A program made the translations under genes and the position numbers. Below, piece after piece: positions 42,040-50,313 of a stretch of DNA of 54,263 nucleotides. Origin of the DNA: Nocardia ignorata NBRC 108230 (GTDB taxonomy: Bacteria; Actinomycetota; Actinomycetes; Mycobacteriales; Mycobacteriaceae); the NCBI RefSeq assembly GCF_001612905.1, contig NZ_BDBI01000019.1, positions 1-54,263 of the forward strand, given 5' to 3'. The notes under the pieces were generated by a model. The model was not told where the DNA came from. It ran no database searches and worked only from the letters and a program-made list of their open reading frames with translations. Position 1 is the first letter of the stretch; each line of letters begins with the position of its first letter.

Positions 42040-42134
42040 CCGGTGCAGCTGTTTCCGCCGGGTGCGTCCGGTCGACCGACGCCCGAGAACGCGCACTGAC
42101 GGTTCCCGGCGCCGGGTGGAGGGCGAGAAGGTGA
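42036..42134 (+). CDS. 32-aa micro-ORF bridging recB and recD
   Basis: Open frame starting MTGAAVSAGCVRSTDARERA and ending GWRARR, basic. ATGA overlap with the recB stop and GTGA overlap with the recD start (42131-42134), the same double coupling as the ORF between recC and recB. The two share only a W-rich basic ending, so sequence homology is doubtful. Confidence 0.45.
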   Translation: MTGAAVSAGCVRSTDARERALTVPGAGWRARR

Positions 42135-44143
42135 CATCGATTCAGGTGGCGCAGCGGGGGACCGGTCTGCTGCGGGTCTTCAACGAGGCAGGCGTGCTGT
42201 CGGCCGCCGACGTGCATGTGGCCGTGCGGTTGGGACGGCTCGGGCGTGAGGACAGTGAGGACGTGTTGTTCGCGGCGGCGCTTGCCGTGCGCGCGGTGCG
42301 GTCGGGATCGGTGTGTCTGGAGCTGGCGCGGATGCGTGAGATCGGTGTCGACGCCGACGAAAGTCGTGATGGCGTGACCGGAATCGACCCCGCGACGCTG
42401 CCGTGGCCGGAGACGGACCGGGTGCTCACGGCGCTGCGGGCCAGTCCGCTCGTGCAGGGTGGTCAGGCCGGACCGTTGCGTCCGCTGCGGGTGGTCGAGG
42501 CTGATGCCGACGGTGGGGCGCTGCTCTACCTCGACCGCTACTACCAACAGGAACAGACGCTGCGCCGGGCACTCGTCGAACGCAGCGCCGACCACCCCGT
42601 CGTCGACACCGCCCTCGTGCGTGCCGAACTCGACCGCTTGTTCGCCGACCCCCTCGGTGAAGGCCCCGATCGGCAACGCCTCGCCGCCGCGCTGGCCGCC
42701 ACCCACTGGACCACCGTCGTCGCGGGCGGTCCCGGCACCGGCAAGACCCACACGATCGCCCGTATCCTCGCCCTGCTGACGGCACACCGCAGGGCAACCC
42801 CCAAACTGCCCGCTCTGCGCATCGCCCTGGCCGCCCCCACCGGCAAAGCGGCCGCCCGCCTGCAGGAAGCCGTGCGTGACCAAGCCGCCGAACTCGGCCT
42901 CCCCGAGCTCACCGCGTCCACCCTGCACCGCCTGCTCGGCTGGCAACGCGGCCGCACCACCCGTTTCCGCCACCACGCCCACAACCGCCTGCCCTACGAC
43001 GTGGTGGTCGTCGACGAAACCTCCATGGTCTCGCTCACGATGATGAGCCACCTGTTCTCGGCCCTGCGCCCCGACACCCGCCTCATCCTCGTCGGCGACC
43101 CCGACCAGCTCGCCTCCGTCGACGCGGGCGCAGTCCTGGCCGACCTCGTCGCCGGTCCGGTCGTCGGCGTCCCGAACCCGGCCCTGCGCGAACTCCTGAC
43201 GTCCGACACCGGGTCGGCATCCGCCGCCGCTCGTGCGGGGGAGGAGACCGCCTCCGCCGATGACTCTGCCGTTGTGACCGATGCGGTGGCAAGAACCCCT
43301 GCCGGTGATGGGGAAGGCGTTTCTGCGAATCCGGCTGTGCAGGATGTCGATTCGCTCAGTGCGCTGGAGATGCGGCGTCTGCAGGGCGGCATCGTCCGGT
43401 TGACCCGTGGGCGGCGCTTCGGTGGGCGGATCGCGGATCTGGCTGTCGCGGTCCGAGCAGGAGACGCCGATGCGGCATTGGCGATTCTGCGCGCCGGTGG
43501 AGACGACGTATCACTGTGTGGCCCTGACGATATCCGTGCGGTGCGCGCCGATGTGACCACCGCCGCGCTCGCTGTCACCGAGGCGGCGGAAGCCGGTGAC
43601 GCGGTCGGTGCGCTCGGCGCGCTGGAATCACATCGTCTGCTCTGCGCGCATCGGCAGGGCCCGTTCGGTGTGGAGCGGTGGGACCGGATGGCGGCCGAAT
43701 GGGCGGCTGCCGGTGGCGCGGGACCCGAAGGGCCGCAAGCGGTGTGGTATCCGGGTCAACCGCTGCTGGTCACCGCCAACGACCACGAGGCGCGCATCTA
43801 CAACGGCGACACCGGCGTCATCATTCGCCGCCCCGACGGTTCGCTGCGTGCCGCGCTGCAACGCGGCAGCGAGCCCTACCTCGTGCATCCCACCCAATTC
43901 CCCTCGGTCGTCACGGTTTTCGCGATGACCATCCACCGCAGCCAGGGCAGCCAGTACGACACCGTCTCGGTGGTCCTGCCCGAACCGGAGTCCACGCTCC
44001 TCACCAGGGAACTCCTCTACACCGCGATCACCCGCGCCCGCACCCACGTGCGCATCATCGGTACCGAGGACGCCATCCGCGCCGCCATCGCCCGCCGCGT
44101 TCTGCGCGCCAGCGGTCTCACCCGCACCACCCTCGCCACCTGA
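42131..44143 (+). CDS. recD: Exodeoxyribonuclease V subunit alpha (RecD)
   Basis: 670-aa 5'-3' helicase subunit. Walker A VVAGGPGTGKTHTIARIL is around 196-213, Walker B VVVVDETSMVS about 290-300, GDPDQLASVDAGAVL follows, and motif V/VI TIHRSQGSQYDTVSVVLP and TRELLYTAITRARTHV close the protein. Residues about 356-410 are a low-complexity Ala/Asp/Ser-rich insertion within the second helicase domain. The GTG start has GGAGGG upstream and overlaps the bridging ORF. Confidence 0.95.
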   Translation: MTSIQVAQRGTGLLRVFNEAGVLSAADVHVAVRLGRLGREDSEDVLFAAALAVRAVRSGSVCLELARMREIGVDADESRDGVTGIDPATLPWPETDRVLTALRASPLVQGGQAGPLRPLRVVEADADGGALLYLDRYYQQEQTLRRALVERSADHPVVDTALVRAELDRLFADPLGEGPDRQRLAAALAATHWTTVVAGGPGTGKTHTIARILALLTAHRRATPKLPALRIALAAPTGKAAARLQEAVRDQAAELGLPELTASTLHRLLGWQRGRTTRFRHHAHNRLPYDVVVVDETSMVSLTMMSHLFSALRPDTRLILVGDPDQLASVDAGAVLADLVAGPVVGVPNPALRELLTSDTGSASAAARAGEETASADDSAVVTDAVARTPAGDGEGVSANPAVQDVDSLSALEMRRLQGGIVRLTRGRRFGGRIADLAVAVRAGDADAALAILRAGGDDVSLCGPDDIRAVRADVTTAALAVTEAAEAGDAVGALGALESHRLLCAHRQGPFGVERWDRMAAEWAAAGGAGPEGPQAVWYPGQPLLVTANDHEARIYNGDTGVIIRRPDGSLRAALQRGSEPYLVHPTQFPSVVTVFAMTIHRSQGSQYDTVSVVLPEPESTLLTRELLYTAITRARTHVRIIGTEDAIRAAIARRVLRASGLTRTTLAT

Positions 44144-44154
44144 GGTCCGATCGA

Positions 44155-44214
44155 GATCACCACGCTCTGATGGCGGGATTTCGGGCCGAAACCCGCCGTC
44201 AGAGCGTGGTGATC
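44155..44214. terminator. Long bidirectional terminator
   Basis: 16-bp perfect outer stem GATCACCACGCTCTGA / TCAGAGCGTGGTGATC, continued by GGCGGG / CCCGCC and TTTCGG / CCGAAA with small bulges. It lies between the convergent recD and DUF4173 genes. Confidence 0.85.
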
Positions 44215-44225
44215 GAGTGTCCAGG

Positions 44226-46556
44226 TCAGCGGGCGGAGCTGCGGGACAGGTTCCAGGCCCACCAGGGGTCGTCGTCGAGGCCTCTGCGGATGCTCGGCTC
44301 GATCTGGGCGCGCAGGGGGTCGGGCAGACCCTCCAGTGCCGGGAGGATATCGGGGGACAGGGACGTCAGGTAGTCGGCGTCGAGCCGCCCGTTCTGTTCC
44401 CAGCGGGCGATATTCCTTTCGGCGACAAGGTGTTCGGGGTTGATCGCCGCGAGCGCGACGAGCGTGGCGAGGGCGGTGCCGACGGCCGCGCGCGGCACCC
44501 AGCTCCAGCGCAGCCGCGCGATCGCGACCAGCATCAGCACGTACAGCAACCCGACCCACAGCTCGCACATCGACACCAGCAGACGCAGCACCGTGAACCC
44601 GTAGGCCTGCTGGTAGGTCCACATGCGGCCGAGCGCGGAGACGACGATGATCAGCGTCAGCAGGCTCACCACACCGAGCAGTACCCGCACCCACAGCCGG
44701 TCGGCGGCGGTGTGCTTGGCCGAGAAGTGCAGGACCGCGGCGATCACGGCCAGGGCGAGGATGCTCACCGCCGACAGCTGCCAGAAGCCGCTGCGCGCGT
44801 ATTCGGCGTAGGTGAGTCCCGCGGTGCGCTGCACGTAATCGTCGCCGCCGAACAGAGCGACGAACTGGCCGCCGAGGAACACCCCGAACAACACCGCAAG
44901 CACCGCGACCGGCAACGCCCACTCACTGCGCGTCCACAACCGGCTCGGCCGTCCAGCATCGCCTGCGGCGGGCAGCGGTCCGGCCAACAGATACAGCGCA
45001 CCCAACGCGCCCATCCCCAGCACGGCGAACATGAACAGCCACTCCCACGCGGCGGCCGAGTCCACCTGGGGCACCAGGCCGCTCAACAGCGTCGCGAACG
45101 TCGCGTCGGCCCCACCGAGCAGCGGCACGAACACCACGAGCAGCGCTGCCGTCGCGGCCACCGAAGCCCCGTACCGCCGCACCCGCGACAACTCGCTCGT
45201 CCCGGCCTGCCGCACCCCCGAAAACGCCCACGGCACAGCGACGAACGACTCGACCGGCACCGCGATCATGTCGAACCACACACCCCGCGTACTCCGCCGC
45301 CCCAACACCGCGAACGACCCAGCCACACAGGCCCCGACCACACACCACGCGAACAACCACCCCGCCGCCCGAACAGCCCCGACCCCCAACAGCACCAACG
45401 CCACCCCGACCCACCAACCACGCCCCCACCGCACCGCCACCCGCTGCACCACTCCCACAATCGAACTGCCACCAGCTGCCGCACTCGCGGTGGTGTTGGG
45501 GTCGGCATCTGATTCCGCGGCTGCGCTCGCAGCGGTATCCGAGCGTGCGCCGGGCGTCGCCGTGGCGGGCATCGAGGGCGTGATGGCCTTCGTCTGCTCG
45601 GTCGGGGAATCGTGGGCGACTCGGGTGCCGGTCACGCTCGGTGCCGTCGTCGTGTCGGCGGCTACCACCGGCTTCTCGTCGCGATCCACTGAATCGCCCT
45701 CCGGCGCAGCAGGAATTCGCTCCGACGTTCGCGTGGTATTTTTGCGCGCCCGCTGGTCGACGGCGCAGAGGGTGGCGGTGATGGCGGTGCCGGTGAGGAG
45801 CCAGCCGATGCCGGGGCGGTCGGTGGGGATCACGGTGGCGCCGATGACGCCGACGAGCGCTGCGGCCGGAAGGACGCCGGAGGGGCGGGCGACGCGGCGC
45901 CAGCGCGGTGGGGCCGGGGGACGTGGTGGCGCTGCCGTGTGCCGAATGGGTGACATCGGTTCGACGGCGGCTGCCTGCCAGCCGGATGTCCAGGACGGGG
46001 GAGTGGAACTGCCCGATGCCGACCGGCCTGCGGGGGATGTCGTCGGCTCGACCACGGAGCCTGGTGATTCGTTGGGCGCGGCCCTATCAGGTGCGGGGGT
46101 CGAATCGGACTGGACAGGTTTGCGCGCCCGGGTGGTGGTGTCAGCGCCGGAATCGGCAGTTGCAGTGTCCGAATCACCGGACTGCGCGGTATCGGACGGC
46201 TGATTGCCCTTCTGGGAGAGCAGCGCCGTGGTGGCGGCGGCCTGTGCGATGATCGCGGGGACAACAGGATTCGCGGTCGAATCGCCGGAATCGGCGCCGT
46301 GGTGCGTCGCTCCGAACCCGCTCTGCTCCTTCGCACCGGGTGGGGCGGCATCGGGTGTCGCCTCGGACCGGCCGGTGTCCGGCCCGGCGAGGGCGAGGGG
46401 GCCGACTTCCGGGCTCGGCTCGATTCGGCCCTCGGGTGTGGCGGGTGCGGAAGAGTCTCCGCGATCCGCATCTGCCCCGGCAGCGTCCGCCGGATTCGGT
46501 GTGGCAGCGGGAAGCTCGTTGTCCTCGCCGGACCGCTCCGTCGTCGATTTCGTCAT
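44226..46556 (-). CDS. DUF4173 membrane protein with long disordered N-terminus
   Basis: 776-aa protein. Residues 1-215 are low-complexity (Ala/Pro/Ser/Asp/Thr), then two hydrophobic segments about 225-270, another disordered stretch to about 360, and a polytopic DUF4173 domain of about nine helices (from VGVALVLLGVGAVRAAGWLF to VGTALATLVALAAIN). The C-terminus is soluble and contains NPEHLVAERNIARWEQNGRL, a conserved DUF4173-type block. Strand position after a response regulator and kinase indicates a shared operon. Role unknown; the long polar head is unusual. Confidence 0.8.
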   Translation of the reverse strand: MTKSTTERSGEDNELPAATPNPADAAGADADRGDSSAPATPEGRIEPSPEVGPLALAGPDTGRSEATPDAAPPGAKEQSGFGATHHGADSGDSTANPVVPAIIAQAAATTALLSQKGNQPSDTAQSGDSDTATADSGADTTTRARKPVQSDSTPAPDRAAPNESPGSVVEPTTSPAGRSASGSSTPPSWTSGWQAAAVEPMSPIRHTAAPPRPPAPPRWRRVARPSGVLPAAALVGVIGATVIPTDRPGIGWLLTGTAITATLCAVDQRARKNTTRTSERIPAAPEGDSVDRDEKPVVAADTTTAPSVTGTRVAHDSPTEQTKAITPSMPATATPGARSDTAASAAAESDADPNTTASAAAGGSSIVGVVQRVAVRWGRGWWVGVALVLLGVGAVRAAGWLFAWCVVGACVAGSFAVLGRRSTRGVWFDMIAVPVESFVAVPWAFSGVRQAGTSELSRVRRYGASVAATAALLVVFVPLLGGADATFATLLSGLVPQVDSAAAWEWLFMFAVLGMGALGALYLLAGPLPAAGDAGRPSRLWTRSEWALPVAVLAVLFGVFLGGQFVALFGGDDYVQRTAGLTYAEYARSGFWQLSAVSILALAVIAAVLHFSAKHTAADRLWVRVLLGVVSLLTLIIVVSALGRMWTYQQAYGFTVLRLLVSMCELWVGLLYVLMLVAIARLRWSWVPRAAVGTALATLVALAAINPEHLVAERNIARWEQNGRLDADYLTSLSPDILPALEGLPDPLRAQIEPSIRRGLDDDPWWAWNLSRSSAR

Positions 46557-46626
46557 GTTTCCCCTCGAAAATAGGTGTGCTCGTCCGCCCCCGGGACCAG
46601 TGGTCGGGGGTGGTGATGTGGGTGAG

Positions 46627-47652
46627 TCAGGAAGTGGGCAGGACTACCCGGATGCGCGAGCCGGGGTCGGCCACCGCGATCGTGCCGCCGTGCAGGTCGA
46701 CGACCCAGCGGGCGATGGCGAGGCCGAGCCCGGTACCGCCGCCGTCGGTGCGCCCGCCCCGGGTGAAACGGTCGAAGACGGTGGCGCGGTCGGCTTCCGG
46801 GATGCCGGGGCCGTCGTCCTGGATCTCGAGGACCACCGTGTCGGCACCTGCGCGGGCGGTCACGCGTACCTCACCGCCGGCGGGCCCGTGCCGGGCGGCG
46901 TTGTCGAGGAGGTTGAACAGCACCTGGTGCAGCCGGGCGCGGTCGCCCAGGACCACCGCGTCGGCCGGTTCGACCGTCGTGGTGAACCGCACCCCGCGAC
47001 CGAGCGCGGCCGTCATCACCTCGGCCTCGGCAATGGCTTCCGTCAGAAGTGTTGTCAGCGGGAGGGTTTCGCGATCCAGGGGACTGGCCCCCGCCTCGAT
47101 GCTCGACAGGTCGAGGAGTTCGGCGACGAGCAAGCCGAGCCGTTCGGTCTGTGCCAGCGCGATGCGCAGGGTGGCCGGGTCGGGGTCGCTCACCCCGTCG
47201 ACGATGTTCTCCAGGACGGCGTGCAGCGCGGTGACCGGTGTGCGCAATTCGTGCGACACATTCGCGATGAGATCGCGGCGCTGCCGGTCGGCCGCGGCCA
47301 GATCGGCGGCCATCTGGTTGAACGCGGTCGCCAGCTGGCCCACCTCGTCCCGCGACGACGCCCGCACCCGGAAACTGTAGTCGCCCTGCGCCATTCGCCG
47401 GGCCGCCGCCGTCATCTCGCGCAGCGGCCGGGTGATGCCGTGCGCGAGGATCTGCGAGGTGACCAACGCGATGAACATGGCGGTGAGGGTGGTGAACGTC
47501 GGCAACCAGCCGATGCGGAACCAGAAGTAGGCGAACGCCACCGCACCCGAACACACCATCAGCACAGCGAGTTTCAGCTTGATCGAGCGCAGCGGGTCGA
47601 GCGGGCGGGGCAACCGGTCGGCGATCCGGTCCAGCGTGGTCGGCACGCTCAT
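46627..47652 (-). CDS. Sensor histidine kinase
   Basis: 341-aa membrane histidine kinase. Two hydrophobic helices (about 28-45 and 50-70) with almost no periplasmic loop suggest sensing within or at the membrane. A HAMP domain (72-125) leads to the H-box with His134 in NVSHELRTPVTAL, then the N, G1 (DDGPGIPE) and G2 (GGGTGLGLAIARW) boxes. The ATG overlaps the TGA of the response-regulator gene (ATGA at 47649-47652). Phosphorylates the partner regulator; signal unknown. Confidence 0.94.
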   Translation of the reverse strand: MSVPTTLDRIADRLPRPLDPLRSIKLKLAVLMVCSGAVAFAYFWFRIGWLPTFTTLTAMFIALVTSQILAHGITRPLREMTAAARRMAQGDYSFRVRASSRDEVGQLATAFNQMAADLAAADRQRRDLIANVSHELRTPVTALHAVLENIVDGVSDPDPATLRIALAQTERLGLLVAELLDLSSIEAGASPLDRETLPLTTLLTEAIAEAEVMTAALGRGVRFTTTVEPADAVVLGDRARLHQVLFNLLDNAARHGPAGGEVRVTARAGADTVVLEIQDDGPGIPEADRATVFDRFTRGGRTDGGGTGLGLAIARWVVDLHGGTIAVADPGSRIRVVLPTS

Positions 47653-48338
47653 CGTGCGTCCAGGGCGTAGCCGACACCGTGCACGGTGCGGATGAGGTCG
47701 GCACCGAGCTTGCGCCGCAACGCTTTCACGTGCGAATCCACCGCCCGGGTGCCCGCCGCGTCCGACCATTCCCAGATGTCCTCCAGCAACCGCTCCCTGG
47801 CCAGCACCGCACGCGGCCGCTGCGCCAACCGGGTGAGCAGATCGAATTCCAGCGGGGTGAGCCGTGCTTCGGTCTCGCCCCGCCACACCCGGCGCTCGGC
47901 GAGGTCGATCCGCAGATCACCGACGACGATGCTGCTGTCACCGCGGTCGGCGGCCCGCTCCACCCGCCGCAGCAGCGCGTGCACCCGGGCGGCCAGCACC
48001 CGCATGGAGAACGGCTTGGTCAGATAGTCGTCGGCGCCGACGCCGAGCCCGATCAGCTGGTCGGTCTCGTCGGTGCGCGCGGTGAGCATCAGCACCGGAA
48101 CCGAACGCTCGGCCTGGATCCGCCGGCACACCTCGAGACCGTCGAAGCCGGGCAGCATCACATCGAGCACCACCAGATCCGGTTCCCCCGCCGCCGCGGC
48201 GGCCACGGCCGCCGGACCGTCGTGCGCCAGATCCACGGTGAATCCCTCGGCGCGCAAACGCGCCGCCACCGACTCGGCGATCGTCACCTCGTCGTCGACG
48301 ACGAGGACCCGCCGCGCCGTACCCCCACTGAGTTCCAT
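47649..48338 (-). CDS. OmpR/PhoB-family response regulator
   Basis: 229-aa two-domain regulator. The receiver has Asp15, Asp16, the phosphoacceptor Asp59 (LVVLDVMLPGFDG) and Lys108 (YLTKPF). The winged-helix output domain contains LTPLEFDLLTRLAQRP and VDSHVKALRRKLGADLIRTV, with the ending HGVGYALD. First gene of a regulator-kinase-DUF4173 operon. TGTGGAG repeats in the upstream region (48360-48401) are candidate binding sites. Confidence 0.95.
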   Translation of the reverse strand: MELSGGTARRVLVVDDEVTIAESVAARLRAEGFTVDLAHDGPAAVAAAAAGEPDLVVLDVMLPGFDGLEVCRRIQAERSVPVLMLTARTDETDQLIGLGVGADDYLTKPFSMRVLAARVHALLRRVERAADRGDSSIVVGDLRIDLAERRVWRGETEARLTPLEFDLLTRLAQRPRAVLARERLLEDIWEWSDAAGTRAVDSHVKALRRKLGADLIRTVHGVGYALDAR

Positions 48339-48359
48339 GCTGCGACCCTAGCGACCGGG

Positions 48360-48401
48360 TGTGGAGGGTTCCGTCGCCAAATGTGGAGATTGTGTGTGGA
48401 G
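48360..48401. promoter_or_regulatory. TGTGGAG direct repeats
   Basis: Three copies of TGTGGAG at 48360, 48382 and 48395 in the divergent region between the OmpR-type regulator and the EamA gene. The last copy abuts a TATCCT hexamer (48402-48407). Candidate response-regulator sites. Confidence 0.45.
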
Positions 48402-48414
48402 TATCCTCGGCCGG

Positions 48415-48456
48415 GTGAACCCGCGTTTCCGCTGCACTCCGCCGCCCACCTCCTGA
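48415..48456 (+). CDS. Possible 13-aa leader peptide
   Basis: A GTG codon 7 nt after a TATCCT -10-like hexamer opens a 13-codon frame (MNPRFRCTPPPTS if the GTG is read as Met). It is followed by overlapping GC-rich hairpins: CCCGCGC/GCGCGGG at 48467-48483 and GCCGTC/GACGGC at 48497-48513, with an alternative GCGGG/CCCGC pairing at 48479-48483 and 48494-48498. The layout resembles a translational attenuator for the downstream EamA gene. One Cys and a Pro run are the only codon features. Confidence 0.3.
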   Translation: MNPRFRCTPPPTS

Positions 48457-48580
48457 GCGAGGTGCCCCCGCGCGCGGCGCGGGTCGGCAGGCCCCCGCCG
48501 TCGGGTCGACGGCACAGCGGTTCCGCATGTCCGCACCTCGCTTCTCGCGACCACTCATTCCTTCTGTCGCAGGAGCTTTC

Positions 48581-49528
48581 ATGTCTTCTCTTCTTGCCGG
48601 GCGAGCGTCCCGGCCCACCGCACTCCGCCGGGCAGGCATCACCGAACTCGTGCTCGCGGGCGTCCTGTGGGGGACCGGCGGACTGCTCGGCACTGTGGTC
48701 CAGCGCGAGACGGGACTGTCACCGATTGCGGTCGCCACTGTGCGGCTGGCGGTCGGCGGCCTGCTGCTGCTCGGGCTGTGCGTGCTCACCCGGCGCGCGA
48801 TACCGCGCGGTGGACCGGCCTGGCGTCGCATCGCCGCGATCGCCCTGCTCGCACCGATTTTCCAGGGCTGCTATTTCGGTGCCGTGGCGCTGTCGTCGGT
48901 GAGCCTGGCGACGCTGCTCACCATCGGCATGTCCCCGGTGATCGTCGCCGGGCTCGAATACGTCACCGGCCGACAACGCCTCGATACAGGCCGCGCGGCA
49001 GGCATCGCCCTCGCACTCCTCGGTCTCGTCCTGCTCGTCGGAACTCCGGGTGCGGGCGGTTCCGGGGTGCTGTTCGGTGCGGCGCTCGCCGTCGCCGCGG
49101 CGTCGGCGTTCGCGCTGCTCACACTGGTCTCGGCGTCCGAGGTGCCGGGCCTGGACCCGGTGACTGCCACCGGAGTCGGATTCACCATCGGCGCGACTGT
49201 GCTCGCCGTCCCGGCCGTTCTCACCACCCGAGCCGTCGATCTCGCCCCCGGCTCGGTGGTGACGATTCTCGCGCTCGGACTGTTCCCCACCGCGATCGCA
49301 TACACGCTGTACTTCCGCGGTCTCACCGGTGTCGGCGCGGGAACAGGCGCCCTGCTCGCCCTGCTCGAGCCACTCACCGGCACCCTGCTGGCGGTGCTGG
49401 TGCTCGCCGAACGCCTGTCGCCGATGGGCTGGCTCGGTGCGGCATTGCTGTCGGTCGCGCTCGTCGCGGCGAGCCGTCCGCAGCGTACTCAGGAATCCGG
49501 GAACAGACCGGGCAGTTCCATCGCGTAG
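48581..49528 (+). CDS. EamA/DMT-family transporter
   Basis: 315-aa transporter with ten predicted helices in two EamA repeats. The first repeat starts TELVLAGVLWGTGGLLGTVV and the second follows the SEVPGLDPVTATGV loop. The C-terminal EamA pattern reads GTGALLALLEPLTGTLLAVL. The ATG at 48581 has AGGAGC upstream. The 3' end overlaps the convergent TetR gene by 40 bp. Substrate unknown; family members export amino acids and metabolites. Confidence 0.88.
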   Translation: MSSLLAGRASRPTALRRAGITELVLAGVLWGTGGLLGTVVQRETGLSPIAVATVRLAVGGLLLLGLCVLTRRAIPRGGPAWRRIAAIALLAPIFQGCYFGAVALSSVSLATLLTIGMSPVIVAGLEYVTGRQRLDTGRAAGIALALLGLVLLVGTPGAGGSGVLFGAALAVAAASAFALLTLVSASEVPGLDPVTATGVGFTIGATVLAVPAVLTTRAVDLAPGSVVTILALGLFPTAIAYTLYFRGLTGVGAGTGALLALLEPLTGTLLAVLVLAERLSPMGWLGAALLSVALVAASRPQRTQESGNRPGSSIA

Positions 49529-50169
49529 GCGAGGTCGTCGCGGGTGCCGAGGGTGACCAGCAGGATGCGGATCATGGTCACCCTCGCCTCCGACACCAGG
49601 ATCGGGTCAGGATCGCTGCCCGGCTCGGCATCGGCCGTGAGCCGGTAGACCACGTACTCGCACACGTGCAGCGCCGCGTCCAGATCGAGCGGAGCGGGCA
49701 CCGTACGGCCGAGCTCGCCGAACGTCTTGCGCACCAGATCCCGGATGTCGTCGAGCGCGCGTTCGCGATAGGCCGACACCGGCGAACCCGGATCGTGCAA
49801 CTCGGCGAACAACGGCCGCAGCATCGCACCGTGCCCGCGCGCCCAGTCCACATAGGCGTCGATGAGCCGGATGCCCAACTGCACCGGCTCGTCGGTCCCG
49901 GCCAGCGCCGCGCTGATCCCACCGACCAGCCCGTCGTTGCTCGCGTCGAGCACCGCGCGCAACGGCTCGGCGGCATTGCTGAAGTACCGGTAGAAGGTCG
50001 GCCGGGCCAGACCCGCCTGCTCGATGATCTGGGCGACGCTCAACCCGCGCGAACCGTTGCGCGCGAACACCGCCGCGGTCGCCTCGACGATCCGGGCACG
50101 CACTTCCTCGGCCTGCTCCTGGGTCTGCGGTGGCCTACCGCGACGCACCGACGTCGCCTCCTCGGTCAT
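49489..50169 (-). CDS. TetR-family transcriptional regulator
   Basis: 226-aa regulator. HTH: ARIVEATAAVFARNGSRGLS, then VAQIIEQAGLARPTFYRYFS, a textbook TetR DNA-binding domain; the C-terminal 150 residues are the ligand domain. The ATG at 50169 has GGAGG 5 nt upstream. Divergent from an aldehyde dehydrogenase/SDR operon with a perfect 12-bp dyad in between, so it probably represses that operon. Its frame is open far upstream on the opposite strand of the operon; that is a shadow. Confidence 0.9.
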   Translation of the reverse strand: MTEEATSVRRGRPPQTQEQAEEVRARIVEATAAVFARNGSRGLSVAQIIEQAGLARPTFYRYFSNAAEPLRAVLDASNDGLVGGISAALAGTDEPVQLGIRLIDAYVDWARGHGAMLRPLFAELHDPGSPVSAYRERALDDIRDLVRKTFGELGRTVPAPLDLDAALHVCEYVVYRLTADAEPGSDPDPILVSEARVTMIRILLVTLGTRDDLAYAMELPGLFPDS

Positions 50170-50207
50170 CGCACCTCCACTCCGTCGGCGAACTCGCTGC
50201 CGAAAGC

Positions 50208-50250
50208 TTGACACGAACCCGGGCCCACGCATTAATCTAACACTAGTGTT
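50208..50250 (+). promoter_or_regulatory. Promoter and TetR operator of the aldehyde dehydrogenase operon
   Basis: TTGACA (50208-50213) and TAATCT (50233-50238) are 19 bp apart. A perfect palindrome AACACTAGTGTT (50239-50250) covers the expected start of transcription. This is where a TetR repressor would block initiation. Confidence 0.65.
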
Positions 50251-50313
50251 CAGCAAATAGCCGAATATCCGCGCCTGCACCGCGCGACCACCTGGTGAGG
50301 AGAAGGGCCGACA

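Noticed and set aside
45260..45480. Strikingly C-rich stretch that looked like a repeat
   Set aside because: It is codon bias (GTG/GGG-rich codons on the minus strand) of the hydrophobic helices in the DUF4173 gene.
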